This document shows, piece after piece, positions 25,985-37,490 of a stretch of DNA of 64,000 bases. This stretch comes from Rhodanobacteraceae bacterium. Its GTDB lineage: Bacteria; Acidobacteriota; Terriglobia; Terriglobales; Acidobacteriaceae. Each line of letters begins with the position of its first letter. The stretch's first letter is position 1. The DNA is taken from contig JANXWZ010000058.1 of assembly GCA_025350865.1 (NCBI GenBank), forward strand, positions 1 to 64,000, written 5' to 3'. Position numbers and translations under genes: made by a program. The notes beneath the pieces are model-generated. The model saw nothing but the letters and a program-made list of their open reading frames with translations, did no database searches and was not told the origin of the DNA.

Positions 25985-28078
25985 CTACGCACCCCCCATA
26001 TCGGTGAGCGGTCGAACCGCCACCGCGGCCGGGGCCGCAACCTCGCGCCGCGACGCCAGCGCACTTGGGACCAGTGCAAACATTGTTCCAATGACCACGA
26101 TCAGAACTCCAATCCAGATCCACGCGATCAGGGGGTTGAGGAAGACCTTGATGATGGGCTTGTTCGAGTCCGGATCACGGCCCTCGAAGATCACATACAG
26201 GTCGGCTTGCGCTGTCGAGTGGAGGGCGACCATCGTTGAGAAGGTCTGGCTGGCGTGATAAAAGCGCTTTTCGGGAGCCAGTTGAAGAATTTTCTTGCCC
26301 GATTTATAGACGTCCAGCAGGGCGAAATCGGTATCGTAGTTGGCGTTCGAGTCCTGCGTGTAGCTGAGGCAGACGAGCTTGTACGGGCCCATCTGAACTG
26401 AATCGCCGAAGCCCATCTCCTGCTCGCGCGACTGGTTGAAGGCTCCACCAGCGATCCCGATGAACATAACCACGATGCCGAAGTGGACGAGGTAGCCGCC
26501 GTAGCGCCGGGTGTTGCGGCGCATCAGTATTCCGGTGGCAGCCAGGAGACTGACGCCCGTCTGGACCCGCACTACGTTTGCACCGCGCAGGAACTCGGTG
26601 GTGATTGCGGTGATGACACCTGCCGATAGCGAGAAGGCCAGCAGGGAGAAGAAAACGGATTGCCAGTCATCGCCGGCTGCCCACGGCCGAATGCCGCCGA
26701 TGGCCAGCCCGATCGCCGAAAGTCCAAAGGCGAGCCCAGGCAGAATAAAGTTTCGTCGAATCGTCCGCAGGGACGTGCTGCGCCATGCGAGTAGTGGCCC
26801 AAGGCCTGTCAGCATCAGCAGAAACAGCCCGATCGGGATGTTGACCCGGTTGTAGAACGGCGCGCTGACCGTGGTCTTGGTGCCGTCGACATACTCGCTG
26901 AGGACCGGGAACAGTGTTCCCCACAGGACAGTGAAGCAGGCCGCGAGCAGGATCATGTTGTTGAAGAGGAAGCTGGCCTCGCGACTGACGACCGATTCCA
27001 GCCGGTTTTCGCTGACAAGATGGTCGCGCTGCTTGAAGTAGGTGAACAGGCAGACTGCCAGGACGATCACCATATAAACCACGAACCACCAGCCAATGTT
27101 GCTGGACGCGAAGGCGTGCACGGAACTGACCAGACCGGCGCGAGTGAGCAGCGTTCCGAGCAGCGTGAGGAGGAATGTGGAGAAGATGAGCCAGACGTTC
27201 CAGCTCTTCATCATGCCGCGCTTCTCCTGCATCATGACGGAGTGCAGGAAGGCGGTACCGGTCAACCACGGCATCAGGCTGGCGTTTTCGACCGGATCCC
27301 AACCCCAGTAGCCGCCCCATCCGAGAACGCTGTAGGCCCAGTGCGCGCCAAGAAAAATCCCGCAGGTGAGGAACATCCACGTGAGCATCGTCCAGCGGCG
27401 GGTGATGTGGATCCACTTCTCGCCGGGATACCGCATCATCAGCGCGCCGAGGGCGAAGGCAAACGGGACTGAGAAACCGACGTAGCCGAGGTAAAGCATC
27501 GGCGGATGGATGACCATCTCGGGATACTGCAGCAGAGGATTGAGGCCGAACCCGTTGAGGGCAAGTTCGCCGGGCTCGAGGGCGAACGGCGGTGCGGCGA
27601 AATTGAGCAGCAACAGAAAAAAAACCTGTACGCTGGCGAGGATGGTTCCCGCGAAGGCCGAAAGCCGGACGTCGACCTTGTGTCTGACGCGCAACACAAA
27701 TCCGTAGGTCGCCAGCAGGAACGACCAAAGCAGGAGGGAACCTTCCTGACCGCTCCACAAGGCGGAAAACTTGTAAGCCGTCGCGAGTTCGCGGTTGGTG
27801 TGGTGCAGGATATAGCTGACGGAGTAGTCGTTGGTAAACGCACCCCAGACGAGGGCAAACGCCGCGCAGGCGACCACGACGAAGGTGGCGATTCCGGCTC
27901 GGCGGGCAGTTTCCTGCAGCTTGCTCGCCAGCGCAATGGCGTTGCTGTCGCCATGCCCTGCCAGCCGCGCTGACCACCACAAGGAAAACACACCGGCGAC
28001 TAGCGTGTAGGAGGCCAGCATCAACGCAAGCAGCAAGGACAAGCTGCCGAACTCCGGCATGGGGTGGGCGGTAGTCAT
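25985..28078 (-). CDS. ccmF: Heme lyase subunit CcmF
   Basis: About 697 residues with about 14 hydrophobic segments. CcmF is the membrane core of the system I heme lyase. The WWD-like motif is WGGYWGWDPVENASLMPWL near residue 255, and conserved heme-handling histidines lie nearby (for example MVIHPPMLYLGYVG). A periplasmic C-terminal beta domain (MGPYKLVCLSYTQD) precedes a last TM (IWIGVLIVVIGTMFALV). ATG at 28078 preferred over the GTG one codon upstream. It is the first gene of the minus-strand group ccmF-ccmH-small protein-436-residue protein-DUF4149. Confidence 0.95.
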   Translation of the reverse strand: MTTAHPMPEFGSLSLLLALMLASYTLVAGVFSLWWSARLAGHGDSNAIALASKLQETARRAGIATFVVVACAAFALVWGAFTNDYSVSYILHHTNRELATAYKFSALWSGQEGSLLLWSFLLATYGFVLRVRHKVDVRLSAFAGTILASVQVFFLLLLNFAAPPFALEPGELALNGFGLNPLLQYPEMVIHPPMLYLGYVGFSVPFAFALGALMMRYPGEKWIHITRRWTMLTWMFLTCGIFLGAHWAYSVLGWGGYWGWDPVENASLMPWLTGTAFLHSVMMQEKRGMMKSWNVWLIFSTFLLTLLGTLLTRAGLVSSVHAFASSNIGWWFVVYMVIVLAVCLFTYFKQRDHLVSENRLESVVSREASFLFNNMILLAACFTVLWGTLFPVLSEYVDGTKTTVSAPFYNRVNIPIGLFLLMLTGLGPLLAWRSTSLRTIRRNFILPGLAFGLSAIGLAIGGIRPWAAGDDWQSVFFSLLAFSLSAGVITAITTEFLRGANVVRVQTGVSLLAATGILMRRNTRRYGGYLVHFGIVVMFIGIAGGAFNQSREQEMGFGDSVQMGPYKLVCLSYTQDSNANYDTDFALLDVYKSGKKILQLAPEKRFYHASQTFSTMVALHSTAQADLYVIFEGRDPDSNKPIIKVFLNPLIAWIWIGVLIVVIGTMFALVPSALASRREVAAPAAVAVRPLTDMGGA

Positions 28079-28165
28079 CACCGCTTATTCTCGCAGGTTA
28101 TTGCTTCTGTAGACAAAGGCCCAACGGTTACCGCACATTCGATTTTCACGTGGCTAAATCGGACG

Positions 28166-28588
28166 TCACTGCGAGCCGGCTCGACCGGAGAGGATGAGTT
28201 CTTGCACGCACTGGAGCAAATGATCGGGGAGCAGGGGCTTTAGCCGGAACTGCACATTCAGGTCGGCATACATCTCTTCGGCTTCGTCGAGCCCGCTGAT
28301 GACGAGGACAGGCAGTTTGAGGTGGGTTTTCCGCAGCTCGCGGACGAACTGCGATCCGTTCATACCTGGCATCAGGTGATCTGTGATGACGAGCTCAATT
28401 TCAGACGGGAACTCACTGGCCTGAAACTGCTCCAGCGCCCGTAAGGGGTTGAGCACCGGGATCACGAAATATCCGGCACGCTTCAATATGGTCTGGCGCG
28501 TCGCGGCCTGGATCGCGTTGTCGTCGATCAGAAGAATTGCCGCAGCCGAATTGTGTCCATTTTCGGTCTGCGATGGTGTTTCATTCAT
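28166..28588 (-). CDS. Single-domain response regulator receiver protein
   Basis: 140 residues. A receiver domain with acidic AILLIDDNAIQ, the phosphoacceptor Asp in LVITDHLMPGMNG and the final lysine in FRLKPLLPDH. No output domain follows, so it acts by protein contact, like CheY or Spo0F. A second protein is expected as partner; none lies beside it (the broken kinase at 10.9 kb is far away). Start ATG at 28588, which matches the domain better than the upstream in-frame start. Confidence 0.88.
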   Translation of the reverse strand: MNETPSQTENGHNSAAAILLIDDNAIQAATRQTILKRAGYFVIPVLNPLRALEQFQASEFPSEIELVITDHLMPGMNGSQFVRELRKTHLKLPVLVISGLDEAEEMYADLNVQFRLKPLLPDHLLQCVQELILSGRAGSQ

Positions 28589-28840
28589 CTTGGCATTCCC
28601 GCTTCTGGCTGTGGGCAATTCTGTCCGCCCATGCAGCCTGGCTGTGTTTGATGCAAAATAAACTGCTGGAGTCGTCCGACCACTCGAAGATTGGTACAAC
28701 GTCTGTGCGGCATCGGTGTAGACTCGCCCACACTAAACCAAGTACAGTTGGCCCCATAGCCTGGGAATGAGAAATACCACATCCGGGCTACCGAATGCCA
28801 CGATCTGTCTGAAATTGGATAACGCTCTGCAAAGGACCTC

Positions 28841-30721
28841 ATGAACCTGACTCACGCCGCAAACCTCACCTGGATCGACTGGCTCATTATGCTGGTCTAC
28901 TTCGTCTTCGTCCTCGGCATTGGTTTCGCGCTTAAGCGTTACATGCGGACCTCGAACGACTTCTTTCTCGCCGGCCGCTCCATTCCGGCGTGGGTTTGCG
29001 GACTGGCGTTCATCTCCGCCAATCTCGGCGCGCAGGAAGTCATTGGCATGGGTGCTTCCGGCGCCAAGTACGGCATCATCACGAGCCACTTCTACTGGAT
29101 TGGCGCGATCCCGGCAATGTGCTTCGTCGGCATCTTCATGATGCCGTTTTATTACGGGTCGAAGGCGAGGTCGGTGCCAGAATACCTGCGTATGCGGTTC
29201 GACGAGAAGACCCGCGCACTGAATGCCGTGTCGTTTGCAATCATGACCGTGTTTTCGTCCGGCATCTCAATGTACGCGATGGCGCTGCTGATCCAGACGC
29301 TGGGGCTGTTCCACGGCATCATTCCGGACCAGTACATCTTCCACGTTTCGATTGTGCTGAGCGCGGTGATTGTGCTGGGCTACATCTTTCTCGGTGGACT
29401 TACCAGTGCGATCTACAACGAAGTGCTGCAGTTCTTTCTGATCGTCGCCGGGTTCGCGCCTCTGGTCTGGATCGGGCTTCGCAACGTCGGCGGGTGGGAG
29501 GGGATCAAGCAGACTCTTCCCTCGACCATGACACATTCCTGGAGGGGAATGGCCCATGCCAGCACCAACTCACTGGGCGTCGAGTGGGTGGGGCTGGCGA
29601 TGGGCCTGGGCTTCGTGCTCTCATTCGGCTACTGGTGTACGGACTTCCTGGTGATCCAGCGCGCGATGGCGGCGGATTCAGAAGTTTCGGCTCGTCGCGT
29701 TCCGCTGATTGCGGCGATTCCCAAAATGTTCTTTCCATTTCTGGTCATCCTGCCGGGTTTGATTGCTGTGTCGGTAACCAGCAATATGGCGGGCGCAGGG
29801 CAGGGAGCAGGCAACAGCGCCACCATTCCGCACCTGAGCCAATCACTGACCGCAGGCAGCAATGGAACTGTAACCGGCACGCAGCCGACAGCCAGCAATC
29901 TACCGCTGGACGAAGCTCATCCTCATGGCATCATCCCGCAGAAGATCGACCCGATCAGCGGCTCCGCGGTGTTGAGCGCAGACGGGACGCCGGTCTATAA
30001 CTATGACCTCGCCATCCCGGTGATGCTGCTGCACTACTTCCCGACTGGGATACTGGGTCTCGGGCTCACGGCCCTGCTCGCCAGCTTCATGTCCGGAATG
30101 GCCGGCAACGTCACTGCTTTCAACACGGTCTGGACCTACGATATCTACCAGGCCTACATCAACAAGCGCGGCACCGACGAACACTACCTCTGGATGGGCC
30201 GCATGGCGACCATAGGGGGGATAGTCTTATCCATAGCCGCGGCTTACGCGGCCACCAGTTTCAACAACATCATGGACGCGCTGCAACTGATCTTCTCTAT
30301 GGTGAACGCGCCGCTCTTTGCCACCTTCCTGCTCGGGATGTTCTGGAAGCGGACGACTGGCCATGGCGCGTTCTGGGGACTGGTAAGCGGAACCTTCGCG
30401 GCTCTGCTGCACCACGGACTCTCTCTCCCGGCAGACGCCACACCCGGTATTCACGGCGCGTGGCTGCATCTGGTCCACACCTACCCGTCGGACATGGCGC
30501 AAAACTTCTGGACCGCAATTTTCGCATTCACGATCAACTTGGTCGTCACGGCGATCATCTCGATGGCCACCACGCCGCGTCCAGAGTCAGAACTGGTCGG
30601 CCTGGTGTATTCGCTGACTCCCAAGCCGGTCGAGACGCATCTCGAGTGGTGGCAAAAACCTTCGACCCTTGCGATTGCCGTACTGGTGATGCTGGTAGCC
30701 CTCAACCTCGTCTTCGCATAG
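28841..30721 (+). CDS. Sodium:solute symporter (SSS family)
   Basis: 626 residues with about 14 hydrophobic segments. The family start DFFLAGRSIPAWVCGLAFISANLGAQ is present, with GKYGI-like substrate region GAKYGIITSHFYWIGA, SGISMYAMALL and GGLTSAIYNEVLQFFLI. SSS members carry sugars, amino acids, vitamins or organic ions with Na+; the substrate cannot be read from sequence. A long periplasmic loop around residues 315-375 is unusual in length. The ATG is at 28841. Confidence 0.9.
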   Translation: MNLTHAANLTWIDWLIMLVYFVFVLGIGFALKRYMRTSNDFFLAGRSIPAWVCGLAFISANLGAQEVIGMGASGAKYGIITSHFYWIGAIPAMCFVGIFMMPFYYGSKARSVPEYLRMRFDEKTRALNAVSFAIMTVFSSGISMYAMALLIQTLGLFHGIIPDQYIFHVSIVLSAVIVLGYIFLGGLTSAIYNEVLQFFLIVAGFAPLVWIGLRNVGGWEGIKQTLPSTMTHSWRGMAHASTNSLGVEWVGLAMGLGFVLSFGYWCTDFLVIQRAMAADSEVSARRVPLIAAIPKMFFPFLVILPGLIAVSVTSNMAGAGQGAGNSATIPHLSQSLTAGSNGTVTGTQPTASNLPLDEAHPHGIIPQKIDPISGSAVLSADGTPVYNYDLAIPVMLLHYFPTGILGLGLTALLASFMSGMAGNVTAFNTVWTYDIYQAYINKRGTDEHYLWMGRMATIGGIVLSIAAAYAATSFNNIMDALQLIFSMVNAPLFATFLLGMFWKRTTGHGAFWGLVSGTFAALLHHGLSLPADATPGIHGAWLHLVHTYPSDMAQNFWTAIFAFTINLVVTAIISMATTPRPESELVGLVYSLTPKPVETHLEWWQKPSTLAIAVLVMLVALNLVFA

Positions 30722-30783
30722 GTTCGCGCTAACTGATCCCAACTGTTCTTAACTGCCGTCAACCGGTTGTAACTGGAGTTCCA

Positions 30784-31041
30784 ATGGGTCTCGATATTCG
30801 CATCCCTCTCGGCATGATCTTCCTCATCATCGGAGGAATCATGGCCGTCTTCGGCCTCATCACACGGGGCTCGGTTGACCTTTACTCGCGTTCGCTCGGC
30901 GTCAACCTGAATCTGACGTGGGGCATTCTAATGTTCATCTTCGGACTGATCATGTACATCGCGGGCAAGCGCCAGAAGTGGCAGGATGACCCCGTTACGC
31001 CGCGCCCGTGGGAGCGGGAAGGGCACAAATCAGGACATTGA
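30784..31041 (+). CDS. Small two-TM membrane protein
   Basis: 85 residues with two hydrophobic segments (GMIFLIIGGIMAVFGLI and WGILMFIFGLIMYIAG) and a positively charged tail rich in P, R and K. It starts 62 bases after the symporter, on the same strand, so a shared transcript is likely. I recognise no named family and no motif beyond the hairpin of two helices. Confidence 0.7.
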   Translation: MGLDIRIPLGMIFLIIGGIMAVFGLITRGSVDLYSRSLGVNLNLTWGILMFIFGLIMYIAGKRQKWQDDPVTPRPWEREGHKSGH

Positions 31042-31069
31042 GACGATTGCCGAAGGCAGGTTCGACATC

Positions 31070-31246
31070 ATGATGTCACCTGCACACCACATTATGACCT
31101 TCAGCGCCATGAGCTACTTCGCCTCGGAGATGAATCTCCCGCTCAACGATGCGATCAGTCTGGCGCTCCGGGAGTGGCTGACTGCGAGCGGCTTCGAAGG
31201 TCTGCCAGTCGACAGCGGTTTTGATGTATGTGGAATTCAACACTGA
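31070..31246 (+). CDS. Small hypothetical protein, possible RHH-type
   Basis: 58 residues from the ATG at 31070 (MMSPAHHIM). The C-terminal half LPLNDAISLALREWLTASG is helical and resembles a ribbon-helix-helix or antitoxin helix. An AAGGCAGG stretch lies upstream. The frame is also open further 5' as far as 30986, overlapping the two-TM gene. No family was recognised; it may be a false open frame. Confidence 0.4.
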   Translation: MMSPAHHIMTFSAMSYFASEMNLPLNDAISLALREWLTASGFEGLPVDSGFDVCGIQH

Positions 31247-31412
31247 CCTCCGCCGCGTGATCCGATCTTCGCGATGATACCCCGATGGCAGGCCGCGGGC
31301 CGTAGAACGCAGCCCATCGATGCGTCGCTTGCAGTATGCCCCTAATCCACACCGTTTCGCGTTATCGTCTGGCGTTCACCATCCCCACAGCGCGACTTGC
31401 GATAATGGAATT

Positions 31413-33935
31413 ATGAAGCGCCGCATCATCAGCCACTACGAGTTCGTCCGCAAGATTGGAGCAGGCGGCTCCGGCATTGTGTTTCTCGCGACCGACACGC
31501 TGTTGCAACGCCCTGTGGTGCTGAAATTGCTGAAACGTGGCGCCCTGACGCTGGAGCAGGTCCGCACGACGCAGCTGCGCGAGGCGCGGCTGGCCTCGGC
31601 CATCGACCACCCTAACGTTTGCGCCATCTATGACGTAGGCGAAGCTCCGGAAGAAGACGGTGAGGCCGCTGAAGCCTACATCGTGATGCAATACATTCCG
31701 GGCAAGGCGCTGGACAAGATCATCACCGAAGGTCCGGCCAATCTCCAGCTTGTGCTCTCAGCCGGGATTCAGATTGCGGATGGGCTCTCGGCAGCGCACT
31801 CGCTGGGCATCTTCCATCGGGACCTGAAGCCTGCCAACGTGATGTTGACCGAGGGTGGGCTGATCAAGATTCTCGACTTCGGCCTGGCACGCCGGCTTAG
31901 CATGGATTCGGTCGAATTTGATCCCTCGCATCACACCACGAAGCCAACCATGCCTCCAGTCGGCGCTACCTACACCGCGCGCGGGGGCACTATTGCCTAT
32001 ATGGCTCCGGAGCAGTTTGTAACTGGCCAGTCAAGCGTTCAGTCGGACATCTTTGGCCTGGGCCTGATCCTGTACGAACTTGCCACGGGTCGGCACCCGT
32101 TCCATCGACCCGATGCACCGGAATTCCAGACCATCCGCGCGACGCAATATGCGGAGCCGACACGGCTGCGCGAGATCAATCCATTGCTTCCGGTGGAGCT
32201 GGAATCGGTCATCCTACGCTGCCTTGAGAAGCAGCCGTCGGCTCGATTCGCCTCTGCCGCAGACCTCCGCGAAGCCCTGAAGACGATCATGATGGCGATG
32301 CACCTTGATTCCGTCGGTCTGCCGGGTGAGGCTATCACGCTGCTTCCGTCGCAGCGCCCGCCCGCCGTCGAGACGCCGGAGGAAGAGAAGCGGACCACAG
32401 GCATCCTGTCCATGCTTGCCGAGCGATTCAGCAGCTCGTCGACCAACAACCCGACCAGGTTGCAGAACAGTATCGTCGTCCTGCCGTTCATCAACTTCGG
32501 CACATCGGGGGAAGTTGGGCCGTCGGGAACGCAGGAGCCCTCGCCGCTATACGGCTACGCCTTGGCCGACGCCATCGCTGCCCGTCTGGCGCGTGTTCCG
32601 TCTCTCATCGTACGGCCGTCGTCTGCGCTGGTCGCGGTGCCGACCCAGCAACTCGATCCGCTTGCGATCGGCCGCAAGCTGATGGTGCAGTTCGTGCTGG
32701 CGGGCAACTTCCTGCGGTCGGGTCAAGGCTTCGACCTGAACTGGCAGCTGCTCGACGTCCCATCGCAATCGGTCCGCGCGGGCGGTTCCATCAACGTCGC
32801 TACGTTTGACCTGGTCGCCGTCCAGGGCGAGATCTGCAACGAAGTGTTCGCCACGTTGCACGGGACCGGCGAGCTACAGGGCGGCAATGCCCCCACGCCG
32901 CCGCCGCCTTCGTTGTCGCAGGACATCTCGGAGGAGTACCTGCAGGCGCGCGCAGTTCTCAGTTCGTTCATGTCGCGGACGGGCAGCAGGGAAGACCTGG
33001 ATCGCGCTCGCGAGCTGTTTGAATCGGTCACGCGGCAGGATGTCGATTTCGCTCCCGGCTGGTCGGGTCTGGGGATCACGCACTTGCAATACGCCTCGCA
33101 TGGCCTGGGCGGCCAGATGCATGTGCTGGAAGCGCGCCGTGCCTTCGACAAGGCCCTTGCACTGGATGCGGGCTCGGTGGAGTCGAACCTGTACCGCGTC
33201 TACATGCTGCTTTCGCGCGGAGAGAAAGAGTCTGCGCGCCACGGCATCGAGTCACTGCTGCGCTCGGCTCCGAATGATTGGAACGTCCACCTTGTCGCCG
33301 GGCAGACGCTCCGCATCGATGGCATGTACAACGAGGCGCTGGAGCAGTTCAATATTGCGCTGCGCCTAAACCCATCAAACGCCGCACTCATTTACAACAA
33401 TCGGGCACGCGTTTACCAGTACCAAAACCAGCTTGAACTGGCCGCCGACGAGCTGGAAAAGGGCCTGACGCTGGAGCCCAAACAGCCGCTGCTCCGGATT
33501 TCGCTAGGCTACCAGCAGATGCGCCAGGGCGACCTTGGTAAGGCCATCGAAACGCTGGAAGCCGTGACTCGCGAGGCCAAAAGCCTGCGCATCGTCTACC
33601 CAACAATCGCGCTCTGCTACGAGCAGCTCGGCGATCACGAAAAAGCAGCGAGTTTTATCGTCGATGAGACGCTGTCCGCAGCAGAGGCGGACAGCGAAAT
33701 GGCCTACCGCCTCGCCACTTACTTCGCGCTTGAAGGCGACGAATCGGAGGCGCTGCACTGGTTGCGTCGCGCGATTTATCTTGGCAATGAGAACTACCCT
33801 TGGTTCTCGATTAATCCGGCTTGGAGAAAGCTGGGTGGTCATGCGGATTTTGAACGAATTCTGGAAGACCTCAAGAAGTCCTGGCGGAGAAACCAGAAGA
33901 ATTGGAAGCGTTTGCTGGCGCAGGTGAGTAGCTAG
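31413..33935 (+). CDS. Ser/Thr protein kinase with FlgO-like and TPR domains
   Basis: About 840 residues. The kinase domain (10-310) has GAGGSGIVFLA, the Lys in VVLKLLK, HRDLKPANVM, DFGLARR and MAPEQF. It is followed by a FlgO/TolB-N-like domain (SIVVLPFINFG, about residues 355-500) and TPRs (about 540-830, for example NPSNAALIYNNRARVYQYQ). There is no membrane segment, so it should be cytoplasmic. In related proteins the kinase phosphorylates partners bound to the TPRs. Start ATG at 31413. It is flanked by a long palindrome downstream. Confidence 0.92.
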   Translation: MKRRIISHYEFVRKIGAGGSGIVFLATDTLLQRPVVLKLLKRGALTLEQVRTTQLREARLASAIDHPNVCAIYDVGEAPEEDGEAAEAYIVMQYIPGKALDKIITEGPANLQLVLSAGIQIADGLSAAHSLGIFHRDLKPANVMLTEGGLIKILDFGLARRLSMDSVEFDPSHHTTKPTMPPVGATYTARGGTIAYMAPEQFVTGQSSVQSDIFGLGLILYELATGRHPFHRPDAPEFQTIRATQYAEPTRLREINPLLPVELESVILRCLEKQPSARFASAADLREALKTIMMAMHLDSVGLPGEAITLLPSQRPPAVETPEEEKRTTGILSMLAERFSSSSTNNPTRLQNSIVVLPFINFGTSGEVGPSGTQEPSPLYGYALADAIAARLARVPSLIVRPSSALVAVPTQQLDPLAIGRKLMVQFVLAGNFLRSGQGFDLNWQLLDVPSQSVRAGGSINVATFDLVAVQGEICNEVFATLHGTGELQGGNAPTPPPPSLSQDISEEYLQARAVLSSFMSRTGSREDLDRARELFESVTRQDVDFAPGWSGLGITHLQYASHGLGGQMHVLEARRAFDKALALDAGSVESNLYRVYMLLSRGEKESARHGIESLLRSAPNDWNVHLVAGQTLRIDGMYNEALEQFNIALRLNPSNAALIYNNRARVYQYQNQLELAADELEKGLTLEPKQPLLRISLGYQQMRQGDLGKAIETLEAVTREAKSLRIVYPTIALCYEQLGDHEKAASFIVDETLSAAEADSEMAYRLATYFALEGDESEALHWLRRAIYLGNENYPWFSINPAWRKLGGHADFERILEDLKKSWRRNQKNWKRLLAQVSS

Positions 33936-33987
33936 TAGACACCTGCTGCGGGGTTTAACGCTACACCTCAGCGAAAAACGTAACAGC

Positions 33988-34061
33988 GATTTGCACCGAT
34001 GGAATGGCTCAAGAACAATAAGGCACGTTATTCGTCTTGAGCCATTTCATCGGTGTAAATC
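33988..34061. repeat. 27-bp palindrome between a kinase gene and a convergent secreted-protein gene
   Basis: Left arm 33988-34014 (GATTTGCACCGATGGAATGG and seven more) and right arm 34035-34061 pair with two mismatches; the loop also has an AATAA/TTATT inner pair. It sits between convergent genes, so it can act as a bidirectional terminator. It has no T run. Confidence 0.7.
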
Positions 34062-34085
34062 GGTGCTAAGCCTTGGTTTCTGGTC

Positions 34086-34961
34086 TTATATGGTGCCGAC
34101 GGTTAACGGCTCGGTCAGCGAAAACACAATCTTGGTCTGAGCCGGCAATTCTGCCTGGCGATCCTGCCGCAGCCAGACAACGGTACTGACCCCGGCACCC
34201 ACAGCCCCGCCTACGACTGCTCCCGGAACGCCGGCGATCAAGGCACCTGCAGCTACGCCTGATCCTGTCGTCAAGGCAAGCGTTCCCGCGGTTTTGGCCT
34301 TGTGGTCGCGCCGATAGATGGTGCCTTCGCGGTCTACTCGCATGTGGGAAAACAGGTCCGTGTCGATTACCTGTCCGCGCAGCGCATACTTTGTTCCGTC
34401 GGGCAGCGTGACGGTAGAGGTCTTCAGATGGATCGAAGCCGCGCCAGAGATGCGCTTACCGCCGTGGATATCGGTCACGTAGCCGGATACAGTCGAACCG
34501 GCTGGAATCAGAATACGGCCGTCGCGCTCCACGCCCTCAACCAACTGCGCCTTGAACTGCATGCCGTTGGGCGTGCTTTCGGTAGAAATATTATCGGCCA
34601 AACGCACTTTAATGAGTGTGCCGATCGGCAACTGATTCGACGGGCCGGGAATGCGGGCGACATAGCCGGTGTCCACGTCTGGAACAGTGGCCACCTTTGG
34701 GTCCATCATCGGCTCAACCCGCCGTGCGACTGGTGTCTCGACAACCGTGGCTTCGATAGGAATCTGTGGGTTGGGCTTCAACGCCGGGGAGGCAACGAAC
34801 TGCTGCACCGGGCGCGACGCGGGCTGAACCGGAACCTCCGGCGAATTCAGGATGGGCGTCTCGTCCGGGTGGCTGGTACCGGTGTACTGGGCCATTGCCG
34901 CCGCTGGAAGGGCCAATGCGGCAGTCGCCGCCACCTGCAAAACTCTCACCGCAATCTTCAT
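34086..34961 (-). CDS. Secreted/periplasmic protein, VirB10/TrbI-like beta domain
   Basis: 291 residues with a signal peptide (AATAALALPAAAMAQ). After a Pro-rich part, residues 105-215 form a beta domain (LPIGTLIKVRLADNISTEST, LIPAGSTVSGYVTDIHGG, ASIHLKTSTVTLPDGTKYAL) that resembles the TrbI/VirB10 periplasmic fold. A Gly/Ala-rich hydrophobic stretch (ALTTGSGVAAGALIAG) follows. Start ATG 34961 has AGGAGA seven bases before it. Function unknown; there are no type IV secretion genes nearby. Confidence 0.75.
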   Translation of the reverse strand: MKIAVRVLQVAATAALALPAAAMAQYTGTSHPDETPILNSPEVPVQPASRPVQQFVASPALKPNPQIPIEATVVETPVARRVEPMMDPKVATVPDVDTGYVARIPGPSNQLPIGTLIKVRLADNISTESTPNGMQFKAQLVEGVERDGRILIPAGSTVSGYVTDIHGGKRISGAASIHLKTSTVTLPDGTKYALRGQVIDTDLFSHMRVDREGTIYRRDHKAKTAGTLALTTGSGVAAGALIAGVPGAVVGGAVGAGVSTVVWLRQDRQAELPAQTKIVFSLTEPLTVGTI

Positions 34962-35074
34962 GGCAAATCTCCTGTTCAAAGCCTAGCTACCGCTGTGTCG
35001 CGACGCCACGCCAAAGTCCAGCAGGGAATCGGCGGAGCCAACAGTCGTGACGTCCTGTGATCTCCGTTTGTTAG

Positions 35075-36538
<1,464 letters not shown>

Positions 36539-36552
36539 ATCCTGGAATAATT

Positions 36553-36597
36553 GGGTGCCCCATCTCAAACGGTTCCATCGTTTGAGGTGGGGTTTTT
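36553..36597 (+). terminator. GGGTGCCCCATC element acting as eno terminator
   Basis: CCCCATCTCAAACG and CGTTTGAGGTGGGG form a 14-bp stem around GTTCCAT, followed by TTTTT. It is both the cleanest copy of the dispersed palindromic family and a typical rho-independent terminator 15 bases after the enolase stop. Confidence 0.8.
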
Positions 36598-36641
36598 CGC
36601 TGAGTTATTTGGCAAGTGTTTCAAGGGCGTAAACTCGGCCC

Positions 36642-37422
36642 ATGCGTATCCTGATTGTTTTGATCATGCTGCTTCCAACGGTCTTGGCGCAGACCCCTCA
36701 ACGGACAGCCGATGATTTCGTCAAAGAAGGCATTCAAGGCGTTTAACGACGATCGACTACCGGACGCAGCCGACCTTCTCCGGCGTGCCATCGACTTGGA
36801 TCCCAAGGAACAAACTCGCTTCTACCTTGGGGAAGTCTATGCGTCCCAGGTTGTTCCGAATCTGGCCACTCCCGACAATCTCCAAAATGCCAATCTTGCG
36901 ATCGAGCAGTGTGGCATGATCCTCAAGTCTCATCCGGATCTCATCGTTGTGTTGAAGATGGAGGCAAGTCTTTATCTCAATACAGCCCGTCCAGATGAAG
37001 CCCGCATCTTGGAGCGATCCGCCCAGATACTTGACGCAAGGGATGCTGAAATCCCTTACACAATCGGTGCCATCGACTGGCGCGAGGCATATAAGAACTC
37101 TGTTGACCTTCTCGATACTGAGGGACTTCCCGAGAGATCAGACGGCAATACAGCCAAGAGCCCCACACTTTGCCGGAAGTTCCTGGAGAAGAACGCGTCC
37201 GTTCTCGACGATGCCCTGACGAATCTCAGCCGCGCAGTTGATATAAATCCCGACTATGAAGAGGCCTTGACCTACCTCTCGCTCGTCTACCGACGGAAAG
37301 CTGACTTACATTGCAACGATGCCGGTGCAATTGGTGCTGACCTCGAACAGGCAGATACCTGGGCGAAGAAGGCCGCAGAGGCAAGAGTTCGCGCAGAGGT
37401 CAAACGAACAGCAAAGAAGTAG
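36642..37422 (+). pseudogene. TPR protein with a frameshift near its N-terminus
   Basis: The first frame gives a signal peptide and start of the mature protein (MRILIVLIMLLPTVLAQ, then TADDFVKEGIQ) and stops at TAA about 36 codons in. The homologous continuation (KAFNDDRLPDAADLLRRAID through the C-terminal helices) is open in another frame from about 36712 to 37422. The two frames join near 36712-36740, so a one-base indel is most likely. The downstream part has TPR-like helix pairs (LYLGEVYASQVV-like and LNTARPDEARI) and the common acidobacterial pattern LTYLSLVYRRKADL. It could be a sequencing error. Confidence 0.7.
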
Positions 37423-37490
37423 AGCGTCGAAGCGATTGCCATGACATCGACCGGGATACCTATCGCTCTCGCGATTGTTCTCCTGCCCAG

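Noticed and set aside
26667..27980. 437-codon minus-strand frame
   Set aside because: Lies entirely in ccmF in another frame, Arg/Pro-rich, no domain.
28990..30000. 336-codon plus-strand frame
   Set aside because: Shadow frame in the sodium symporter gene.
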